NCBI GenBank assembly: GCA_019090455.1
Contig: JAHRWA010000044.1
Span: 124,001-188,000, forward strand
Reading direction: 5' to 3'
DNA from: Pseudomonadales bacterium
Lineage (GTDB): Bacteria; Pseudomonadota; Gammaproteobacteria; Pseudomonadales; DC-out160
Length of the DNA: 64,000 bases
Part shown: positions 17,709-26,416 of the stretch, one piece after another
Layout of the letters: each line of letters begins with the position of its first letter
How positions within the stretch are numbered: the first letter of the stretch is position 1
Position numbers and translations under genes: made by a program
Notes under the pieces: model-generated
What the model saw: the letters and a program-made list of their open reading frames with translations, nothing else
What the model was told of the DNA's origin: nothing
Databases searched by the model: none

Positions 17709-20066
17709 TTACAAACTTAAATCATCATCTTCAGACTCAGTATCCTCTTCAGCTCCTGATAATTTTTCTTCAATATCATCAAGAGTAATGTCGACTTCAG
17801 TATCATCTTCCACTAACTCAGCCAAATCAGCCTCTAAGTCAAACTCATCTGATCCAGCGTCTTCCACTACCGCTACTTCATCTGTGCCTTTTTCCGCCTC
17901 TTCATCAAAATCATCTACCGACAACCCTTCTTCGCCAGCCGCTTTATCTTCATCCTGTTGTACCACGACGGTCTCTTCGTTAGCCAAGCCCCCCTCGCCT
18001 TCCGATTCTTCGGACAAATCGAAATTATCGTCTCCTAGCCCAGATAAATTGATATCCAAATCGTCTGCTTCGTCTTCTAGGTCTTTTCGCGACATCACTT
18101 TTCGATAAACTACATAACCAAAACCGAAAACTACCAAGTTAATACCCGCAACAATGCCGCCCAGAACCCTTTTATCCATATTGGTAATCATCTCGATAAA
18201 GGATTCTGACTCCTCTTCAAATCCAGATTCTTCTTCAAGCGAATCGTCAGATTCATCCTCGCTATACTCCTCTTCAATGGGCTCTTCTTCCTCTGTATCG
18301 TCGACAAATGATTCATCAATTTTCAACTCTTCTTCGAGTGCGACTTCCTCTTCCGGATTTAACATTTCAGGTTTAGGAGACTCTTTTTCCGGCTCTATTT
18401 TTTCTGGTACAGGCTCCTCAATGACCGGCTGGACTACCATAGAATCGGCACCGATTTCAGTTATCACTTCTGAACTCGGTGTACTCGTTTTTCGATATTC
18501 TACTTTATAAGGCCCTTGCACTAATGATATGTGACGTGCTGATCCCGCAGAGCTCTTGACTGTTAATGTCACGCTGTAAACACCAGCACCGGCATCGCCC
18601 TTTACATCGACTCGCCAACCACCAAATGCTGTGGAGGTGACTGCAGGCTCGGATAGAATTTTAGTTGGACTAGAAATTACCGCCGATACTTCAAGCTCAC
18701 CTTTAGGGACAATACCGCCTTTCGGTAAAATATTGAGATAGAAATTCGACATGCCATTTTCACTTTCCTCTTCAACAATAAGAACTTCAAGCACCTCACT
18801 ATGAACCGTCAGTTTTTGTTTTTTCTTACGCTGAAAGGTTTTTCCATCAACGAGAACCGTCAACTCATGGCGCCCAGGCAACAGTGTTTTATTCAATCGC
18901 GCACTATAGGTCCCATTTCTTGGAGTCTTTACTTTCCCTTCTTTATGCGAAGTTAACTTACCCTCCCAGGTTTTATCTCCATCAAGAAAATCTTGACGGA
19001 ACGTAATATCCAGCAAAGACAGAAAATCAGATTTTACTATTCTTGAATCACCTTCACTCAAGAATACCGACATGTCTAAGACTTCACTTTTAACAATATT
19101 GGTAGGCACACCCTCCATGAATAGTTTTAAGTCGCTCACCACTGTCACCCGATTATCCGGATCAACATCAGCCAACAAGGTCCATTCCCCTCCAATGGGG
19201 CTAGCAATAGTAATCAGATCGTACCGACTATCACTAAACCAATTCAGACCAGTTAACTTATCGTTTTGGCTAACGACTTGTCCATTTGGCATTTTTAATT
19301 GTGTCGCAATGCTGGTTGGCTTACGGTAAATCAATACCGTAAACTCATCGACACTACCGTCGATAGAAAATTGATTACCTTCTATCGGAACTTGTTCCTG
19401 TTCTACCGACTGATCAAATGCCGCGACAAATACCTTTAATAATTCTTCAGCATTATTAACAATAGCGAACTGGCCATCAGTACTTAATGCTAAGGTTTGC
19501 AACAACTCAATATCTGCATTTTTTGAAAGAGCTATAGTGTGTATCTTAACACCCGCTTTTTTTAGCTGGGGTAACAACACATTGAGTATTTTGTTTCGCT
19601 CGTTTTCATTGACTCCCTTGCTTCGAGACACATCCACCATACCATCAGTGAGAAGAATCATACTGCGTTGACTCTCGGGGTTTACGTCCCTCCATCCAAA
19701 ACTGGCTTTTTCTATTGCAGAACCAATATTAGTAAATTGACCCGCATAATTAATTTTATTGGCCTCTTGCTTGGCCATCTTTTTCCATTTCGGCGACACC
19801 GCTCGGTAAGGCACCAACATATTCACATAACGCCCAAACGTCCACACGCCGGCATTGCAGTCCTGCGGCATTAAATTCAGCAATAGTTTTAAGGCGGGTA
19901 TGCGTAAATTATTAGGATCATTTTGCTTCATGCTGCCGGATATATCGATCAACACTCGCATATCCGTAGGCGCCGGTGGAGGCAGCTTGGCAAAAACTGC
20001 CGTAGTGGACACTAAAAGAGGAAGGATAAAAATAAACTTGAACACTAGGGATGTAGCACGATGCAT
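17709..20066 (-). CDS. Membrane-anchored VWA domain protein with very acidic C-terminal tail
   Basis: A signal peptide (residues 1-26) precedes a VWA domain from about residue 33 with an intact metal site (DISGSMKQNDP) and the downstream T and D ligands (TNIGSAIEK, LLTDGMVD). Middle beta-rich segments (about 220-530) look Ig-like. A Pro/Glu-rich spacer (about 545-620) and one membrane helix (VLGGIVAGINLVVFGFGYVVY) follow. The last 130 residues are dominated by Asp and Glu and should be cytoplasmic. The frame opens at GTG 20081; ATG 20066 gives a cleaner signal peptide. The function is unknown; it is presumably a periplasmic adhesion or assembly module tethered to the inner membrane. Confidence 0.75.
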   Translation of the reverse strand: MHRATSLVFKFIFILPLLVSTTAVFAKLPPPAPTDMRVLIDISGSMKQNDPNNLRIPALKLLLNLMPQDCNAGVWTFGRYVNMLVPYRAVSPKWKKMAKQEANKINYAGQFTNIGSAIEKASFGWRDVNPESQRSMILLTDGMVDVSRSKGVNENERNKILNVLLPQLKKAGVKIHTIALSKNADIELLQTLALSTDGQFAIVNNAEELLKVFVAAFDQSVEQEQVPIEGNQFSIDGSVDEFTVLIYRKPTSIATQLKMPNGQVVSQNDKLTGLNWFSDSRYDLITIASPIGGEWTLLADVDPDNRVTVVSDLKLFMEGVPTNIVKSEVLDMSVFLSEGDSRIVKSDFLSLLDITFRQDFLDGDKTWEGKLTSHKEGKVKTPRNGTYSARLNKTLLPGRHELTVLVDGKTFQRKKKQKLTVHSEVLEVLIVEEESENGMSNFYLNILPKGGIVPKGELEVSAVISSPTKILSEPAVTSTAFGGWRVDVKGDAGAGVYSVTLTVKSSAGSARHISLVQGPYKVEYRKTSTPSSEVITEIGADSMVVQPVIEEPVPEKIEPEKESPKPEMLNPEEEVALEEELKIDESFVDDTEEEEPIEEEYSEDESDDSLEEESGFEEESESFIEMITNMDKRVLGGIVAGINLVVFGFGYVVYRKVMSRKDLEDEADDLDINLSGLGDDNFDLSEESEGEGGLANEETVVVQQDEDKAAGEEGLSVDDFDEEAEKGTDEVAVVEDAGSDEFDLEADLAELVEDDTEVDITLDDIEEKLSGAEEDTESEDDDLSL

Positions 20067-20221
20067 TATGTCATTCACCACAGAATCTTATTCGCTTTGG
20101 GTATATATAGCTCATCCCCCTCAAATAACAATAAGATATAACCTCAGAACAAGGCACATCTTTAACCAGAAATTATAAAGCTAAACCTAAGTTCATCACC
20201 AATAAGCCTCAACGGCACCAA

Positions 20222-20563
20222 TTACGCTGCTTTCTTCCTGAGTAAGCCCGTCACTACGTAATGAATAATTAAACTGAGAATAGCAATAAAGCTAGTCACC
20301 ATTAGCGGCAGAAAAGCTCTCAGAGGCTCCCCCTGCTCTTTCACCAACATATCAAAGATAAGCACTATCACTGCAGGTGCCATCAGTCCTTGGCCTTCAT
20401 TGACAAACCAAGGAGTAAACAACAGCACTAACGCCAAAGCCTTCATTAATGAGCTGACTTGGCTAGGTAAAAAACTAGATATTTTTGCAACGATCAACAT
20501 TGCGAAAACACCCGCAACTGTATATATCACCCAAACAATCATATATTCAAAACCGGTCAACAT
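20222..20563 (-). CDS. Small hydrophobic membrane protein, unknown
   Basis: 113 residues with three or four predicted membrane helices (around 6-26, 36-52, 58-76 and 82-105) and a short basic tail (LLRKKAA). I do not recognise the family. It lies between ycgN and the VWA gene, all on the minus strand, and could be co-transcribed with the VWA gene. Confidence 0.55.
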   Translation of the reverse strand: MLTGFEYMIVWVIYTVAGVFAMLIVAKISSFLPSQVSSLMKALALVLLFTPWFVNEGQGLMAPAVIVLIFDMLVKEQGEPLRAFLPLMVTSFIAILSLIIHYVVTGLLRKKAA

Positions 20564-20702
20564 ATTCAGATATCACTCTAATTCTAGGAAAAGCTGTAGA
20601 CAAACACTCATAAGAAATTAATCATCTCGATACTCTATAACATTAGTACTCTACAACATTAGTACTTCACAGCAACAACTGCACACGGGGAAGTTAACAC
20701 CT

Positions 20703-21188
20703 TCATTCGTCTACCCAATATATTATTCGTTCTTCCCAATCATCCTCACTCACATCCTTTTCTGATATCACTCTGCCTCGAATTGAAATGCCAGCGTTGA
20801 AAACACTGCTAACATCGTTAGTCAACAAGGGGTGCCATGAGGGCAGATCGCCAGTATCGTGTAATATTTTATAGGAGCACGAAGGAGGTAACCAATGAAA
20901 GCGATCGATATCTTCCACCTCTAACTTAACGCACTGTGGCACCAAAACTAAGCGATTCTGGTACTCGGTGCATTGGCAACTCTTCTCATCAAAATATTGA
21001 CAAACCACATCGGTGTAGTGGACATCCCCAGTTTCCTCATCTTCTAACTTATGAAGACAACAACGCCCGCAGCCATCACAAATTGACTCGCATTCTGCTG
21101 GAGTCATTTCATTCATAGCTTTATTTTTCCAAAACTGATTTTTATTCAACGTTAATATACTCAAGACTGGATTGTCTTTAGGACTCAC
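20703..21188 (-). CDS. ycgN: YcgN/UPF0260 family cysteine-cluster protein
   Basis: A 161-residue protein with the CDGCGRCCLHKL cluster and a second group (CQYFDEKSCQCTEY), followed by WLPPSCSYK and LPSWHPLL, all hallmarks of UPF0260 (E. coli YcgN). The eight or so cysteines suggest a metal or Fe-S site; the biochemical role is not established. The start at 21188 overlaps the end of ycgL by 11 bases and keeps the conserved FWKNK N-terminal segment, so it is preferred over the internal Met at CDGC minus 13. ycgL-ycgN is a conserved gammaproteobacterial pair. Confidence 0.88.
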   Translation of the reverse strand: MSPKDNPVLSILTLNKNQFWKNKAMNEMTPAECESICDGCGRCCLHKLEDEETGDVHYTDVVCQYFDEKSCQCTEYQNRLVLVPQCVKLEVEDIDRFHWLPPSCSYKILHDTGDLPSWHPLLTNDVSSVFNAGISIRGRVISEKDVSEDDWEERIIYWVDE

Positions 21189-21477
21189 TTTTTTTCTTTT
21201 GATTCTCTAGATGCAGCTTTAACAAGTCCTCTTTGGGAGGAGGCATTTGCAGATAGAAACCATGACTGCTTAACTCCGATATCACCTTCGAAATATCAGC
21301 CCGAGATAGGTTTCTGCTCTCTTTTAAGACTAAATCCATGACATGTTTCGGTTTACCAAACATAGAAATCAAAGGAGCCGGAACACTTTTAAGCCCCTTA
21401 TCCTTAGGCACGTAAAGATACATACCGTCTTCTTTGGTACTTTTATAGACCGAGCACAAATTCAGATAACTTTTCAT
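21178..21477 (-). CDS. ycgL: YcgL domain protein
   Basis: A 99-residue protein matching the YcgL family throughout: CSVYKSTKEDGMYLYV at the N-terminus, a mid-section P-x-x-L-x-x-x-FGKP, and GFYLQMPPPKEDLL near the C-terminus, then a charged tail. It belongs to the rnd-ycgL-ycgN order common in gammaproteobacteria and starts 29 bases after the rnd stop. Its molecular function is unknown. Confidence 0.88.
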   Translation of the reverse strand: MKSYLNLCSVYKSTKEDGMYLYVPKDKGLKSVPAPLISMFGKPKHVMDLVLKESRNLSRADISKVISELSSHGFYLQMPPPKEDLLKLHLENQKKKSES

Positions 21478-21488
21478 TTCGCATTGCT

Positions 21489-21519
21489 CATTTACTGATT
21501 ACTGATTACTGATTACTGA
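21489..21519 (-). repeat. Heptanucleotide tandem repeat spanning the rnd stop codon
   Basis: TTACTGA (plus strand) is repeated four times directly. On the coding strand each unit reads TCAGTAA, and the rnd stop codon TAA lies in the first unit, so the array fills most of the rnd-ycgL gap. Seven-base units shift frame with each copy. Confidence 0.85.
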
Positions 21520-22678
21520 TAGACAATGATTTTAATTCGCCCTGGTGTGCATCCAGTATTTCAAGAAGAGGCTTCAAAATAAATTGAGATCGCCAACCCG
21601 AAAATTCCGGCGCAAGCTGAATCGCATCGCCACTGCCACTGGATTGCACATAGCTATCCATCAAAGACACTAATAGTTTCTTCCGACAGAGTATCTCAGG
21701 AGGCAAGTCCATTTTTTCAGCACACCTTCTAATCTCGGCTTTCAGCTTTTTCGCCAAGGAAGGGACTGCTCTTAATATCGGTTGCGACACAAGAGTAGGC
21801 CAGGATTCTTTCTCTACCTCATCCGATTGATTGACTAAATCCAAAATCAAATCACCGTACTGGCGCATAATTCCCGGTTTAAAACCCTGAATCTTTGACA
21901 ACTGCGCCGTAGTCCTAGGTTGATGGCATGCCACTTCCCACAACAGCGTATCACTAACCAAAAAACTGCGGGGCGTATCGATACGGCGTATTTCCATCTC
22001 ACGCCACTCCGTTATCGCTTTTAATATCACTAATTTTTGGGGGTTTAGTTTCCAGGCATTACCCACTTGGCGATAGTAAATATCAGCAGCAATTGTTTTT
22101 CGTTCATTGAATGCTAAACGATTGCAGTCTTCCTTCACCCAATCGAGTCTTTCGGTTTTTTCAAGTCGACTTTTTAGTTCTTGATATATTTCCTCTAAAT
22201 AGAGTACATCCAATGCCGCATACTCTAGCTGGTCCGCTGAAAGAGGCCGCCGCAACCAATCCGATCGCGTTTGGTGCTTAGCAATATCAATATCCAAGAT
22301 ATCTTTCACTAATGCCTGATATCCAATTTGAGGACGAAATCCGGCATACGTAGCGGCAAGCTGTGTATCGAACAAGGGTTCAGGTACCTCACCACACAGC
22401 CGGTGTAATAATTCAAGATCTTCGCCGCAAGCATGTATTAATTTTAACGACGTCTTATCCAGCAACATAGCCCCATAACTTTCTATGGGAACCGCTATTG
22501 GATCAATGAGCGCGACCTGTCCTTTTACCGCAAACTGAATTAACCCCGGCTTGGCATAAAAGGTCCGACTTCTTTCAAACTCGGTATCTACCGCAATGAT
22601 CTCACTCCCACTATAGGTAGAAGAAAATTGCTCTGCTGACGAATGGGTATCGATATATTGGGTTTCTAATTTGCTCAT
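21506..22678 (-). CDS. rnd: Ribonuclease D
   Basis: A 390-residue DEDD-family 3'-5' exonuclease. Exo I is VDTEFERSRTFY with Asp and Glu near residues 31-33; Exo II is around HACGEDLELL; Exo III is YAALDVLYLEEIYQEL. An HRDC domain follows from about residue 210 and a second helical domain completes the protein. RNase D trims 3' ends of tRNA and other stable RNAs. The ATG overlaps the recR stop by one base (TAATG), indicating translational coupling. Length is typical. Confidence 0.93.
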   Translation of the reverse strand: MSKLETQYIDTHSSAEQFSSTYSGSEIIAVDTEFERSRTFYAKPGLIQFAVKGQVALIDPIAVPIESYGAMLLDKTSLKLIHACGEDLELLHRLCGEVPEPLFDTQLAATYAGFRPQIGYQALVKDILDIDIAKHQTRSDWLRRPLSADQLEYAALDVLYLEEIYQELKSRLEKTERLDWVKEDCNRLAFNERKTIAADIYYRQVGNAWKLNPQKLVILKAITEWREMEIRRIDTPRSFLVSDTLLWEVACHQPRTTAQLSKIQGFKPGIMRQYGDLILDLVNQSDEVEKESWPTLVSQPILRAVPSLAKKLKAEIRRCAEKMDLPPEILCRKKLLVSLMDSYVQSSGSGDAIQLAPEFSGWRSQFILKPLLEILDAHQGELKSLSISNQ

Positions 22679-23313
22679 TATTCTGAGATCTTCTTTCGGC
22701 CAGATAAGGCATGGGCTAAAGTACCGCTATCCACAGTTTCGATCTCTCCCCCCAACGGCACACCGTGGGCGATACGAGTGACCTCCACTGGCGTTACATT
22801 TTGTTCAGCGTTCATAAACTTAAATCCTCCACTAATAGCCTCGACAATGTAATGCGCTGTGGCATCACCTTCCACAGTCGGATTAGTTGCAAGTATGACT
22901 TCTTTGATATTACCTTGCTTAACCCGCTCAACAAGTCGCTCTATACCCAAGTCATCAGGTCCAATGCCATCTAGCGGAGATAGGTGGCCCATTAACACAA
23001 AATAAAGGCCTCGGTAGCCGCCAGTTTGCTCGAATGCAATAACATCAATTGGGCTCTCGACCACGCATAATTGGCCGCTATCTCTTGAGGTGTTTAAACA
23101 TATCTCACAGCTCTCTTGTTCCGCAAAATTGCGACAGATTCGGCAGTGTTTAACCTCTTCCATTGCTAGGGCAAGGGTCTTGGACAATGACATTCCTCCG
23201 CTTCGGTTTCTTTCAAGGAGGTGTAGCGCCATTCTTTGAGCCGACTTTGGGCCGACACCGGGCAAACAACGAAATGCTTCAATTAATTGGGATATTCGAG
23301 GACTTAAGGACAT
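22678..23313 (-). CDS. recR: Recombination mediator protein RecR
   Basis: A 211-residue protein with an N-terminal helix-hairpin-helix ([13 protein letters not shown]), a four-cysteine zinc finger ([16 protein letters not shown]) and a Toprim domain beginning [14 protein letters not shown]. RecR acts with RecF and RecO to load RecA on SSB-coated gaps. It sits in the conserved dnaX-ybaB-recR order, 15 bases after ybaB. Length is normal. Confidence 0.95.
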   Translation of the reverse strand: MSLSPRISQLIEAFRCLPGVGPKSAQRMALHLLERNRSGGMSLSKTLALAMEEVKHCRICRNFAEQESCEICLNTSRDSGQLCVVESPIDVIAFEQTGGYRGLYFVLMGHLSPLDGIGPDDLGIERLVERVKQGNIKEVILATNPTVEGDATAHYIVEAISGGFKFMNAEQNVTPVEVTRIAHGVPLGGEIETVDSGTLAHALSGRKKISE

Positions 23314-23328
23314 TTAGTTTCACACCTA

Positions 23329-23652
23329 CTAGAACGGCATCTTAAAACCAGGTGGAATCGGAAACCCTGAAGTGATGGACGAGACCTTCTCCTTATTAAA
23401 TTCATCTACTTTTCGCACCGCATCGTTAACGGCTGCGGCTAACAAATCCTCTACAACTTCTTTATTTTCACTCAATAATGTCGAATCAATATCGACTTTC
23501 TTAACGTCATGACGGCCAGTCATAATGACGCGGACCAAACCAGCTCCCGATTCACCAGTGACTTCTGCGAGTGCCAGCTCTTCTTGCACTTTTTGCATTT
23601 GTTCTTGTACTTTTTTAGCTTGCGACATTATGTCGCCTATGGAATCTTTCAT
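23329..23652 (-). CDS. ybaB: YbaB/EbfC nucleoid-associated protein
   Basis: 107 residues with the family hallmarks: an N-terminal helical stretch ([18 protein letters not shown]), [23 protein letters not shown], and a conserved C-terminal helix ending in [12 protein letters not shown]. It is a DNA-binding dimer often encoded between dnaX and recR, as here. AGAGG is 6 bases before the ATG. Confidence 0.94.
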   Translation of the reverse strand: MKDSIGDIMSQAKKVQEQMQKVQEELALAEVTGESGAGLVRVIMTGRHDVKKVDIDSTLLSENKEVVEDLLAAAVNDAVRKVDEFNKEKVSSITSGFPIPPGFKMPF

Positions 23653-23702
23653 GAGTCACCTCTGTACTACTATTTATTCTGCTATTTTAAACAAGTTTAA
23701 CC

Positions 23703-23736
23703 TATAACGCCTAAACGCTAAAATTTAGGCGTTATA
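23703..23736 (-). terminator. Perfect 13-bp inverted repeat at the dnaX end, no U-tract
   Basis: TATAACGCCTAAA (23703-23715) and its exact complement (23724-23736) flank an 8-base loop. The right arm codes the last residues of DnaX and the stop falls in the loop. A strong RNA hairpin is expected, but the bases after it on the minus strand are not U-rich, so termination is uncertain; attenuation or mRNA protection is equally possible. Confidence 0.5.
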
Positions 23737-25700
23737 GATTCTGGATCTATTACTGCTTGAAAACGTTGCTGCAACGACTGCACTACCGGATCAGCGTGCA
23801 ATATTTCGGTTGCTTTCTCACAGTTTTGCAATCGAATTTCTTCCGCCCATTGGTCCGGTGTTTTCTGCTTTGGAGCGCTCACTTGAACAGCCAATGTCAC
23901 CGCTTTATTAAAATGCGCAGCTAACGCATTTTGTAATTTTTGAATTCGTTCATTGTTAACTAATGCTTCATGACGAATATCTAATGTAAATTCGAAGTGC
24001 CAATCGCTTCGTGTCTCTAGAGCACAATTTCGGGCCATATTTAACGTATTACCTGCTATATCAAGCTGCCCGACCAACTGAAACCATTCATCATCTATGA
24101 CCAAACCCTCCTCGGGCTTGGCGTCAGCTAACACTGATTTGGTAGCGAGGGCCTCTGTATTTTTTGGAGGCTGAACTAATTCAACAACAGTATCTCGACC
24201 TTTTTTTTCTGCATAAACTTCTTCCTTGAAGACCTCCTCTTCGCTCACCTTGGCCAATACTGGCTCAGCAACATCCGAGGAAGATACTGAAGAGAGGGGG
24301 ACTGAAGCCAGATTTATTGCTGCATTTTTTTCTATTCTCGCAGGTTCAACTATTCTTGCAGGTTCAACTATTCTCGCAGGTTCAGCTAATTCTCGATTTT
24401 CGACGACGCGAGACAATAATGCTCTGGCAGGTTGATTATTCTCACTAGCGACACTATTTGCCGCTTGTTCCAAAGTCACTGGGCTAGCAGCAGGTGGGAA
24501 TTGAGAACGAAAGGTCCCTTCTCCTCCTGCCTTTAACTGACCTGGAGGTCGTCGTACCTGTGGGGGTGAACTCGCTTGTTCAGACTTATCACCAAGCCCC
24601 TTAGCAGGAGGAGTGCCACCAGGTTTAAACAGCATCATTCTCAACAACACCATTTCCAATCCTGCTCTTCCATCAGGACTTAGAGGTAAATCTTTACGCC
24701 CAATCAATGCAATTTGATAATAGAGTTGGACATCTTCTGCAGTCATCTCCCCTGCCAATTGCGTAATGACTTCATCATCACCAAGACTATCATCGACGAG
24801 TTGGGGCAGGGCTTGTTTAATTGCTACACGGTGTAGCAGCGCCAATAATTCCGCTAATAGTCCCGGGTAATCAGGTGCATAGTTTGAAGCCTCGCCCACA
24901 ACATCTAACGCTGCTTTAACATTACCGTTCGCAATAGCAGTGATTAATTGCAACACGTATGTGCGATCGATGCTGCCAAGCATCAACCTCACATCTTCGG
25001 TAGTCAGCCTACCATTACCATAAGCAATAGCTTGATCGGTTAGACTCATTGCATCTCGAACACTACCATCTGCTGCTCGGCCAATTTCCCAAAGAGACGC
25101 CTTTTCGAATTCAATCTCCTCTTGCGACAAAATATGACTCAAATGCTCTACGATACGTTGAGGCGGCATATTCTTAAGGCTAAATTGCAAACATCGGGAT
25201 AATATGGTCGCGGGTAATTTTTGAGGGTCCGTTGTCGCCAACAGGAATTTCACATGGGGGGGTGGCTCTTCGAGGGTTTTAAGCAAAGCGTTAAAACTAT
25301 GCGTCGATAGCATGTGCACTTCATCAATAAGATAGACTTTGTAACGCCCACTGGTGGGTGCATACTGTACGTTTTCCAACAGCTCTCGAGTATCTTCAAC
25401 CTTTGTTCTTGACGCTGCATCAACCTCGATAAGATCAACGAAGCGACCTTCATCCATTTCTTTACAGGTTCCGCATTGTCCGCATGGCACAGAGCTAACA
25501 CCAGCCTCACAATTGAGACATTTAGACAGGATTCTCGCGATAGTCGTTTTACCGACACCACGAGTACCAGTAAATAAATAAGCGTGGTGTAATCGGTCAT
25601 TATCAAGCGCATTGATTAATGTTCGAAGGACATGCTCTTGCCCAATCATTTCCCTGAAGGTCTTTGGACGCCATTTTCTCGCTAATACTTGGTATGCCAT
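23718..25700 (-). CDS. dnaX: DNA polymerase III subunits tau and gamma
   Basis: A 660-residue clamp-loader subunit. Walker A GTRGVGKTT is near residue 45, the zinc module is CLNCEAGVSSVPCGQCGTC, the Walker B region is VYLIDEVHML, and the SRC motif (ILSRCLQF) follows. Domain III ends near residue 370. A low-complexity linker (about 370-530) holds an 18-bp tandem repeat. The C-terminal 130 residues are the tau-specific domain contacting the alpha subunit. The frame opens at TTG 25712; MAYQVLARKWRP at 25700 matches the family. An A8 run at codons 498-500 could give a gamma form. Confidence 0.94.
   Translation of the reverse strand: MAYQVLARKWRPKTFREMIGQEHVLRTLINALDNDRLHHAYLFTGTRGVGKTTIARILSKCLNCEAGVSSVPCGQCGTCKEMDEGRFVDLIEVDAASRTKVEDTRELLENVQYAPTSGRYKVYLIDEVHMLSTHSFNALLKTLEEPPPHVKFLLATTDPQKLPATILSRCLQFSLKNMPPQRIVEHLSHILSQEEIEFEKASLWEIGRAADGSVRDAMSLTDQAIAYGNGRLTTEDVRLMLGSIDRTYVLQLITAIANGNVKAALDVVGEASNYAPDYPGLLAELLALLHRVAIKQALPQLVDDSLGDDEVITQLAGEMTAEDVQLYYQIALIGRKDLPLSPDGRAGLEMVLLRMMLFKPGGTPPAKGLGDKSEQASSPPQVRRPPGQLKAGGEGTFRSQFPPAASPVTLEQAANSVASENNQPARALLSRVVENRELAEPARIVEPARIVEPARIEKNAAINLASVPLSSVSSSDVAEPVLAKVSEEEVFKEEVYAEKKGRDTVVELVQPPKNTEALATKSVLADAKPEEGLVIDDEWFQLVGQLDIAGNTLNMARNCALETRSDWHFEFTLDIRHEALVNNERIQKLQNALAAHFNKAVTLAVQVSAPKQKTPDQWAEEIRLQNCEKATEILHADPVVQSLQQRFQAVIDPESITPKF
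24201..24209 (-). promoter_or_regulatory. Candidate ribosomal frameshift (slippery A8) site in dnaX
   Basis: On the coding strand the codons read GAA AAA AAA GGT, giving the A.AAA.AAA heptamer. A -1 shift would append six codons and stop, producing a protein of about 506 residues without the tau-specific domain. AAGGA lies about 14 bases upstream, as the E. coli site has an upstream Shine-Dalgarno-like stimulator. No clear downstream stem was found. Confidence 0.5.
24333..24386 (-). repeat. Three tandem 18-bp units in the dnaX linker
   Basis: Three near-identical 18-base units encode repeated EPARIV hexapeptides in the DnaX linker between domain III and the tau domain. Units differ by single substitutions; all are in frame. 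Confidence 0.85.
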
Positions 25701-25865
25701 TGCACCGTCCAACTTAATTCATACAAATAAGGGGATAAACAGGGGGGCTTATCAATGACTTACTATGGTAGCGAAACTCTCCGGCAATAACACGTTTAAG
25801 AGCAAAATGTTAAGAGAAATTTCTAAGGGGGAAGCACGAGTAGAAAAGTACTGGGAAAAAATGGA

Positions 25866-25975
25866 GGCGACCCCATCAGCCACACCTCGGCACACGAATC
25901 AGTTGTTACCGTTGCTCCCTTCCGGGCCTGGCGGAGTTCACAGCCTATCGTTGCGAAGGGACCGACAGAGTCACC
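25866..25975 (-). ncRNA. ffs: 4.5S signal recognition particle RNA (small type)
   Basis: On the minus strand the terminal helix forms from GGTGACTCTGTC (5' end, from 25975) and GATGGGGTCGCC (3' end, to 25866). The apical domain carries the conserved CAGGCCCGGAAGGGAGCA segment that binds Ffh, followed by the symmetric internal loop region. The length of about 110 bases matches the 114-nt E. coli RNA. It lies upstream of dnaX on the same strand. The ends are inferred from pairing, so a few bases of error are possible. Confidence 0.92.
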
Positions 25976-26001
25976 ATTGTCGCTCTCATCTGAGGCGTCG
26001 A

Positions 26002-26030
26002 ATTCTCGCGCAATTCTATTGGGAAATCAA
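26002..26030 (-). promoter_or_regulatory. Candidate sigma70 promoter of the 4.5S RNA gene
   Basis: On the minus strand TTGATT (26030-26025) is followed after exactly 17 bases by GAGAAT (26007-26002). Each hexamer matches the consensus at four of six positions. Initiation near 25995 would leave a 5' leader of about 20 bases for processing, similar to the E. coli precursor. Confidence 0.35.
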
Positions 26031-26416
26031 GCGTTAAGATGCCTAGATCTCATAAATTAAACTGAGATATATTCTCTGGCAGTTTTTTATTCTCACACGT
26101 AACCTCAAACCCATTAAGTATCTAACTTAACAGCGCGCTAGTAACATCCTGTAGGCATAATGTTACCCATCTGTAACGCTTCCTTAAATTCTGTAAAAAA
26201 TATTTTTATTTCTCTAATAACACTCACTCTAAACATCTGAATTATTAGCCAAATTGACTAAGAACCAACGTTGAATTTGAAAAAAATCACGACTTGCCCC
26301 GAGGCCTCTGACTCTGACAGATATATTCCTCATAGTATCAACAATATGCTAGATTACCGCCTTTAGAGTCTTCCTTATAATCAAAAACTAATATTATTTA
26401 TCACCAGCAATACCTC
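26031..26416. other. Intergenic region upstream of a degenerate HD-GYP gene
   Basis: No gene seen. It contains an inverted repeat GTAACAT (26141-26147) and ATGTTAC (26160-26166) with a further GTAACG at 26175, possibly an operator. The stretch after 26190 is AT-rich and presumably holds the promoter for the gene starting at 26417. Confidence 0.45.

Noticed and set aside
17662-18510. Ser-rich plus-strand frames opposite the large VWA gene
   Set aside because: They are antisense readings of the Asp/Glu-rich tail of the VWA protein.
21489-21519. CRISPR-like array
   Set aside because: The unit is only 7 bases with no spacers; it is a simple tandem repeat.
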